The notes under the pieces: generated by a model
The model's input: the letters and a program-made list of their open reading frames with translations, nothing else
What the model was told of the DNA's origin: nothing
The model's database searches: none
In this document: positions 57,491-64,000 of the stretch, one piece after another
How the letters are laid out: every line of letters starts with the position of its first letter
Numbering within the stretch: position 1 is the first letter of the stretch
From: Juglans regia
Taxonomy: Eukaryota; Streptophyta; Magnoliopsida; Fagales; Juglandaceae
Length of the DNA stretch: 64,000 bases
NCBI RefSeq assembly: GCF_001411555.2
Contig: NC_049901.1
Coordinates: 13,741,190-13,805,189 of the forward strand
Direction: 5' to 3'
Position numbers and translations under genes: made by a program

Positions 57491-59604
57491 ATATAATACA
57501 GTAAGGAGTTACTGAAAGGGACCCTTTCAAACTTAGGAAAATATTTGTTCTACATATAAATCTTAAAAAAATAAATTTATAAATTAATATGATTAAATAT
57601 CTCAAATTTTTTTGCATTGTTGAAACATATATATGATTTATTCAATTTGTTACGACTGCATTTAGATAAGCGAATATAGAGTTGATACAGATGTCATTTT
57701 AGGTTGTTTTTTAATATTGAATTAAATTAAATCAAGTTGAGTTGAGATTAATAATTTCGCACAAGGTTTACTGTCACGAACCCAAACTACCCAGTACCTT
57801 TTTCTTTTGAACAGATCTTCTAACTGGTCAATGTGGTCATGCTGTTAAAGGGCTGAAAACAGCTATTAGTATTTTTTTGCCACGTATCCCACCGAGGGGT
57901 TCATAGTTGATGCACGACACAGTAGAAATCACTCTCCTCGCCCATCTCCTCCCTGCCATCTGAAATCATCTCTCATCTCACTATCCTCGCCCAGATCGAC
58001 CCCATTTTCTCTCTCCCAGTTGAAAATCCCTCTCGTCTCACTCTCCTCTCTCCCATAAAAAAATTACACCATATAAATACAATTATCACCGTAACATTCA
58101 ATACTTGCCAACACTTTTTTCATTGGCTGTGGATTTGACTAATAATTATGGCACTACAAATGAGGAAGTAAATATTGTTAAAAAAAAAAAATTAATGTCT
58201 TGCATCTTTTGTAATGCACATTACATTGGGTTTATGGGTTTAATACTTTCTCTCATTCTAACAATATACCCAAAAATTAGTTTTCGATACTTTTTTGGAA
58301 TGTAGTCTAATGTCTTTTGGGCTGGAAAAAAAAAATCAGAGACTCAAGGTAGCGAAGTCAGTCCCGTTTTGACAAGGGACAAACCATTTCTTGAGTGGAG
58401 GACGACCGTAGGTAGGAAGGTGGTGGCTGCGTCGGAGTGGGTGACTGTGGGTGGCTGCGTCAGGCTGGCTGGCATCGGACTACTGGTGCAGGCGACAGGT
58501 GCTGGAAGCAACAACAAGACGCACAACAGAGGAAAGGAAAAATATATCTTTCCAGGGTTTTTAGTTTTAGGTAGAAATTCCATGTGGTGATTCTCATAGT
58601 TTTAATTTGTGTAATGTTAAATGTCACTTTTTGATTGGATGCTGTTAAATGGTTGAAAACAACTTTACCGCTCCAAAGCGGAACTGTTTTCTTCTATCTT
58701 TTCTTCTCGACAAACAAATATTACTCAATTAAAAGAAAAAAAAAAGAAACAATAAAAAGAACATCTCTATTTTTCACGTAGAAAAAATTAAAGAAAAACA
58801 TATAAAGCAATTGAATGCCACCAAGTTTTAAATCAAACATATATACTTTGTTGTTAATTTCAATTATTTATTAATTAATAATTACTAAGGTAGAAAATAG
58901 ATATGTTATCCACAATTATCATATTTTTACATCGAAAAATAGATACACGAGTATGAAGATTAATAAACGAGTAAATGTTAAGTATAAATTTCAAACAGAC
59001 AAAATTCATACAAGTCATTTGTAAAAAAATGAGACTCATTTTTTTATAATAATTTGTATGAGATTTATTTATTTTAAATTTGCACAAATTATTTTTCTTA
59101 ATAAAATGAAGGCTAACTCGACGTGAGCCCAAATGACACGTATTTAAATGACTCAATTATTTGGATTGGATTAACCTTGACTTTTTTCATAACACGAATC
59201 CAAATGAGTCGATATAAATCTGAGCGACACAATATGAATTACCATCTAAACAGAGGTAATGTTGTTTTTAATTATCTTATCTAATTAAATGATTAATATA
59301 GAGATATAGACATCACACTAAGTAAATGTTTAGTTAAAAAATAAATCTTATAAAAATAAAATTATAAATTGACATAATTCATGTGTTACATTGAATATCT
59401 TTTTTTTGTAAAATAAATTTTAAGTCTTAATTTACTTCACATCATTTGGTAAATTTATTATTATAAAATTTCTTTATATATCTAATGCTATATGTTATTA
59501 AAGAATGTTATGCAAATAATAAGAAATACCAAATGATTTAGATAGTATATTTATTTCTCTAAAAGCAAATCATCCAAATTAGATAATAAGCTTGACACAT
59601 CTAA

Positions 59605-59812
59605 GGTATCATTTAGATAGTGAGTTAAGACGAAATAAGTTGAGATGAAAATTAAAAATTAAATAAAATATTATTAGAATATTATTTTTTAATATTATTA
59701 TTATTTTAAGATTTAAAAAAATTAAATTGTTTATTATATTTTATGTGATAATTTAAAAAAATTATAATAATAAGATGAGATGAAATATTTTTACTATACA
59801 AATAAGGCCTAA
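59605..59812. repeat. MITE of the GTTTGGAT family
   Basis: Left AGGTATCATTTAGATAGTGAGTTAAGACG; core ATAAAATATTATTAGAATATTATTTTTTAATATTATT; then TTGTTTATTATATTTTATGTGATAATTT; right ATAAGATGAGATGAAATA...ACAAATAAGGCCT. Same layout as 55195-55377, with worn ends. Confidence 0.7.
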
Positions 59813-60224
59813 AGACATGAATGATGTAAAAATCAGCCATATAAACTCACTTAAAAAAGAATACCGATATTTAATTTCTTTTTAAATGATCATACTGAAC
59901 TCCATAACAATGTTATAAATCAAATGCAAAATAGGAAAAAATAAATTAAAATCTCCCATTCGCCCATGAGAACGGTGACCAGTGATAGAACAGTCCCCAC
60001 ACCCAAAACGACAGACACTACTGCCACCAACCACCCATACGACCGATCACCTAAGACCAAAATGAAGGTTGGTGGAGCTTGCTGCGTGCTGAGTAGCTCC
60101 ACATGTCATTGTCACCATCCTTATCTTTACGCCACACCCACCACTGAGAGGCTACACTTGAAAACGGGTCCATCCCACCACACTCGCATTTCCCTCCTCA
60201 GAACCTACTCCTCCGATCTGCCTC

Positions 60225-60257
<33 letters not shown>

Positions 60258-60480
60258 TCCGGTTGGCTATCGTAACCACTAATCCGTGTGGACTCCTTTG
60301 TACATTTGTCCACAGAATCAACTAGTCTCAATAAAAATAACAACGGCAGCAACCGCCGCCGCTCCCAGATAAATTCCTATAAAGGAAGGAGGGAGGGAGA
60401 TTGAGGGCCTCACGCAATTCCACCAGGTCAACTCCATTTCCATTTGATTGTTTCTGATCTCTGAGAAATTATTTTTTGAG

Positions 60481-60666
60481 GTACGTGTAATTGTTAGCGA
60501 ATCGGCAAAAATTTGTGGAAAGCTTCATTTATTGTACGCTCTATCCTTCCTCTCACATTTTTGTTTTTTATTTTTCAGTTCCTCTTCCCCTCGTTTTTTT
60601 TTTTTTTTTTTAGCGATAATTTGCTCAGTTGTAAAAATAGTTGATTGAAATTGCTTGGTTTTTCAG
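60481..60666 (+). other. Leader (5' UTR) intron of shikimate kinase gene
   Basis: The donor TTTTTTGAG|GTACGTG and the acceptor TTGGTTTTTCAG|GG flank 186 nt, including a T-rich 3' part. It is followed 118 nt later by the start codon. The leader exon before it (about 60350-60480) contains purine-rich GGAAGGAGGGAGGGAGA. Inferred from splice signals. Confidence 0.6.
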
Positions 60667-60784
60667 GGAAATAAATCTCGAATAAAATTGGAGATATTTA
60701 GCCTTGTCTCTCTGTCTATAAATTAACAAATTCCTGGAACATTGATCGAGTTACTGCCGAATTCGAGCTAGTCTGACAGCGAGA

Positions 60785-63026
60785 ATGGAGACCAAGGTTG
60801 CACAGAGTTTGCTACTCCCATCGTGGAACGGTTTGGAGAAGATGACAAAGGAACCAAGCTGTTCGGTGCGGTTTTCTCGAAAATTCAGGGAACAAGACAA
60901 GCCTCAGGTGCTGATATCCGCTCTATTGCAGCCTAAAACGAGGATTTCAAATCGGTACAGAACGGTGTCGTTGGAGGTTTCCTGTTCTTATAAGAACTTT
61001 CCAGGTATTTTGCAAAGGAATCAATCATTTACGTGCCTTTTAGTGTAAGGCTTTTATTGTTTTGGAGTTTTTTTGCTTCTTGATTTCTGAAATTAATCCA
61101 ATGATTGAACCAGAACCAGGACCTGCATGGGTCACCACAAAAAAAAAAAAGGTCATAGAAAATGATGCCGGATCTAACTGTCATGAATCTGTGATTGTTT
61201 CCTCCAATCTATAATTTTAGCCACACCATGATTAACTTGCGTATTTAAAACCAGATCAGTATATTGTGAATTAATGACACCATGAGTCCATAACAGTGTG
61301 AATATATACCAAAATAAGTGTTTGGGGTAATGCAAAATTTACTGAGCTCCTGTAGAGAACTAAAGGTATGTTATTTTCAAGTGGTATTACTGTAGCTTAA
61401 GGTGCTCGATGCACAATGGTTGTTCACAAGATCATAGAAGGCATCTAGGATGTGTCAGAATACGTATGCAGGAATGAATGAGGAAAAAAAGGATCCAGAA
61501 TTCGTATTCAGGAATGAATACGCTAAAAAGAGTCCAATGGTATTGTTTTTCCTAATCATTGACATTCGCTTTCAACATAGATTTTCTTTTTTCAGAAAAA
61601 GCGCTTTTATAAAGCTCTGATTGCCATTTGAATTGTCATTATACTATATACTCATGTGGGGTTCAATTTTCCTGAAGGTCTTTGAGGGCACTGGCCACCG
61701 AAGTGTTTCCTTAAAGTTCACGTTCTTTGATCTCAACCATATTAGGGACCTGTTGAATTCGGATGTGCTAACTGAAAAGATCTAGTTGGATTGCAATCTT
61801 TAATGAATTGGAGCACATATTTTTGTGATCTTTAATGCAATGACAGGATACTTGAGAATGATATATTGGTTAGATGGTTTAAGGGAGTTATTGAGGTTTT
61901 TTTTGGCATATCTAAGAATGGAATGGTGTTTTGGTCCTCTCTCTTCTCTAAACGCGACTGTCGTGATCGTGGCTATTTTCATTTTGTGTTATTGACCTCT
62001 TATATTTAATATTACATTTGCAGCTTCAATTTTGGAATCTGGAAGCTTTCAAGATCCTTTTGATGAAGCTCCAATTTTGAAGGTATGGCATAACTTCCCT
62101 TTTTCTAGTTTAATTTAGTGTGTGATGAATGATGACATAATACACTTATCATTTCTTTAGTATGTCATTTTTGTATGTTAAATGGTAACATAAACTATTG
62201 CCTCAAATTTAAAACACTTGAGGGGGTTCTTTATCTAGGGGACAGCTTTGAATATTTTTCTTACTGGAAGTTAATAAAATTGCAGAAAAAGTCACAGGAG
62301 ATCAAGACATATTTAAATGGACGCTGTATATATCTTGTTGGTCAGTTTCTTTATTTCAATCCAAGTTCTTTGTATTGACAGAGCCATTTAATTATTCGGG
62401 TACTTGAACTGTACAAATGTAAAAATGCAGGTATGATGGGATCTGGGAAAACGACAGTGGGCAAGATTTTGTCACAAGTACTTGGTTATTCCTTTTTCGA
62501 CAGGTTTGTACTCTTGAGTTCTTATTGTTTGGCTGTTTACTCAAAACATTTCCCCCCTAACTGGCTCTGGAAAGAATGAGGAAAGGGAGACATTTTCTTT
62601 AGGGTTGATGTTATCATGTTATTTTGTTTTCCCTGATGTTTACCTCATTCTTTCCAAGGGTTTGATGGGAAAGCTTAAATAGTGAGGAACTCAATTTTCA
62701 AGTGGTAGGATTGACTCTCTAAAGTTGCAGCAAGTGATAATTTTGAATCCTGGTACTAAGAATTGCAATAAACGCGAGGACTCTGGTCTACTTTCAGTTC
62801 ATAGGATAATGAATTGAAGTTGTCCAAAAGTTGTATCACTTGCTTGTCTTGCTCTTCCCATGCATTGGTCTACTTCACAGGCACAATGTATTTCCTGCTG
62901 ACTACTACTGCATTTTTATTTATTTGTGAATACTCCAGTGACACGCTGGTGGAGGATGATTTTGATGGAGCTTCTGTAGCTGAAATATTCAAGCTCTATG
63001 GAGAAGGCTTCTTCAGGGAAAAAGAG
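60785..63026 (+). CDS. SK: Shikimate kinase, plastidic (5' part, gene runs past the window or is truncated)
   Basis: Shikimate kinase phosphorylates shikimate with ATP in the plastid, the fifth step of the shikimate pathway. Visible exons: 60785-61004, 62024-62082, 62286-62340, 62431-62503 and 62939-63026, with fitting phases (165 codons). Residues 1 to about 75 are Ser/Arg-rich with few acids, like a transit peptide. Then come [53 protein letters not shown] with the Walker A [18 protein letters not shown] (the shikimate/Mg site Asp pair) and ASVAEIFKLYGEGFFREKE. The next expected segment (the conserved ATGGGAV-type motif) is not found before 64000, so about half the protein is missing here. 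The gene has a leader intron. It does not belong to the Arabidopsis chromosome 5 block. Confidence 0.9.
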
Positions 63027-63539
63027 GTTAGTTGCGAAGTACTGCTATCAATACGTTTCCTGCAGTTATCAATACGAAGTGCTGCTATCATGTTTCTTTC
63101 TTTCTATTTCCACCCTCCCCAAAGATTTTTTTTTTTGCAAGTTGAATCATATCATTGCCTTTTCTCTTTGTTCCCTTCCCCTCATTTTTTTATGAGCTTA
63201 CTTGTTAAGGGCATATCAAAAGGATGTGGAAGTAAAGCATTGATGTGTTTGCTCATATACTCTGGATAATCATGTTTGATTTTGGTAGCATTTAGATGCA
63301 TTCCTTTAAATATTATTTTTATGGTCTGTACACATGAAAATTATAATTTTCATGACATGATTGTATATATATATATATATATATATTTTTAATTTTGGGG
63401 GTTTTCAATATATTTATGTTGGGGATTTGTGCCTCACCTTGAGCAGACAATGTGCTTCAAATTGTCTGTACACATGAAAAGGTTAATACTTCAACTGGAA
63501 ACAATAAACATGCTGTAATGGGGAAATTGGAAGAGGGAG

Positions 63540-64000
63540 GTGCTGATAATAGGAATCCTACTTTTCTGCATGCCATTCAGGATTGAGAACTGGAGTCAGT
63601 TCGTTTCCTTGATTTGTTATATACTAATTCCCTTCGAGTGGTGCAGAAAAGAGATTCTGTTGGAGATTGGCACAAAGTGAAACATGAAGCTTGATTGTTT
63701 TAGGCAACTTTGAGAGGCAATACATTATCATTTCTCCAGAATGTTGAATTTTTTTGTGGATGAAAAGTTTGGTAAATTCATGAAAGTTTTAAGGGGAGAC
63801 TGGTATTATAAAATCTCGGATGAATTGATTGATTATCTTCCTCTATATTGTTTGATTGCAGCAGAAATGTGGTTGCTTGTTCTCTCTTTTTGGGTTCAAT
63901 GGGTGAGACTGAAGAGGGTGGTTAACTTGCTTCTTGGAAAAGAAAGTTTGGTGGTCATAGAAGTCGTTAAATATGGAATGCTATTCCACATTTTCTTATT
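63540..64000 (+). mobile_element. LINE remnant downstream of the last visible shikimate kinase exon
   Basis: Plus-strand remnants read QD.ELESVRFLDLLY (near 63578) and GDWHKVKHEA (63667). Near 63868-63997 they read VACSLFLGSMGETEEGG, ASWKRKFGGHRSR and IWNAIPHFL. This pattern (…'WELES.. FLDLLY' then 'W..KFG.HR...IWNAIPHCLMW') is typical of the zf-RVT and C-terminal tail of plant L1-type ORF2. Many stops and frame changes. It runs to the window end and probably sits in an intron of the shikimate kinase gene. Confidence 0.55.

Larger units (their letters stand above)
56552..60340. other. Intergenic, repeats, no gene seen
   Basis: It contains a hairpin-rich repeat (56770-57490), similar direct segments at 57839-57862 and 58639-58662 (GCTGTTAAA.GG.TGAAAAC) and a MITE at 59605-59812. 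Open frames on both strands at 58344-58590 overlap each other, show no domain and are not called. Pyrimidine-rich DNA near 57930-58060 and a CT run near 60222-60259 are also present. Confidence 0.5.

Noticed and set aside
58344..58590. Overlapping open frames of 79 and 73 codons on opposite strands
   Set aside because: No recognisable domain, no splice context, and the two frames are mirror images of one GC-richer patch.
57839..58662. Similar segments about 800 bp apart as possible LTRs
   Set aside because: Similarity covers only about 24 bp and there are no TG...CA ends or primer binding site.
1..64000. CRISPR-like or prokaryotic defence features
   Set aside because: All short repeats are microsatellites, tandem duplications or MITE parts; gene structure is eukaryotic with introns throughout.

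Overview
This is a window of plant nuclear DNA, clearly eudicot. It has short exons with AT-rich GT-AG introns, very AT-rich intergenic DNA, many microsatellites, MITE-like inverted-repeat elements and L1-type LINEs. The repeat types make me think of Fagales (walnut, pecan or oak relatives), but that is only an impression. No bacterial or phage system is present, and I found no undescribed multi-gene system.

Layout. 1-12.2 kb: no convincing gene, but many repeats: several hairpin/MITE families, a tandem duplication with a 302 bp unit, TA microsatellites, and a short plastid DNA insert carrying a broken psbH. 12.2-16.2 kb: a WRKY51/WRKY50-type transcription factor (+, 3 exons). 17.4-22.2 kb: a LIP1-like small GTPase (+, 7 coding exons). 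23.6-25.5 kb: a small Cys-rich membrane-anchored protein (+). 26.9-27.5 kb: a small secreted or membrane LEA-like protein (-, 2 exons). 28.7 kb: an isolated RPB4-like exon fragment. 31.3-36.8 kb: plastid-targeted ABCF5 (+, 9 exons). 37.87-44.23 kb: a full-length but mutated L1-type LINE (-) with an intact 14 bp target site duplication. 45.5-48.3 kb: a RIN4/NOI-domain protein (+, 3 exons). 48.3-60.3 kb: repeats, including a 5'-truncated LINE broken by two MITE copies and a cluster of strong hairpins. 60.4-63.0 kb and beyond: the 5' part of a plastid shikimate kinase gene (+), cut by the window end, with another LINE remnant after its last visible exon.

The gene order WRKY51 - LIP1 - Cys-rich protein - small secreted protein - ABCF5 - NOI matches, from memory, Arabidopsis At5g64810 - At5g64813 - At5g64816 - (At5g64820) - At5g64840 - At5g64850. 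This supports the identifications and shows a conserved block expanded by transposons; the LINE lies between the ABCF5 and NOI genes. The shikimate kinase lies outside that block. The genes do not form a pathway. WRKY51 and NOI proteins are both linked to immunity, LIP1 to light input to the clock, ABCF5 to translation-type ABCF function in plastids, and shikimate kinase to aromatic amino acid synthesis.

Exon limits were set by eye from splice consensus, reading phase and remembered family sequence. UTR limits, promoters and repeat borders are less certain.
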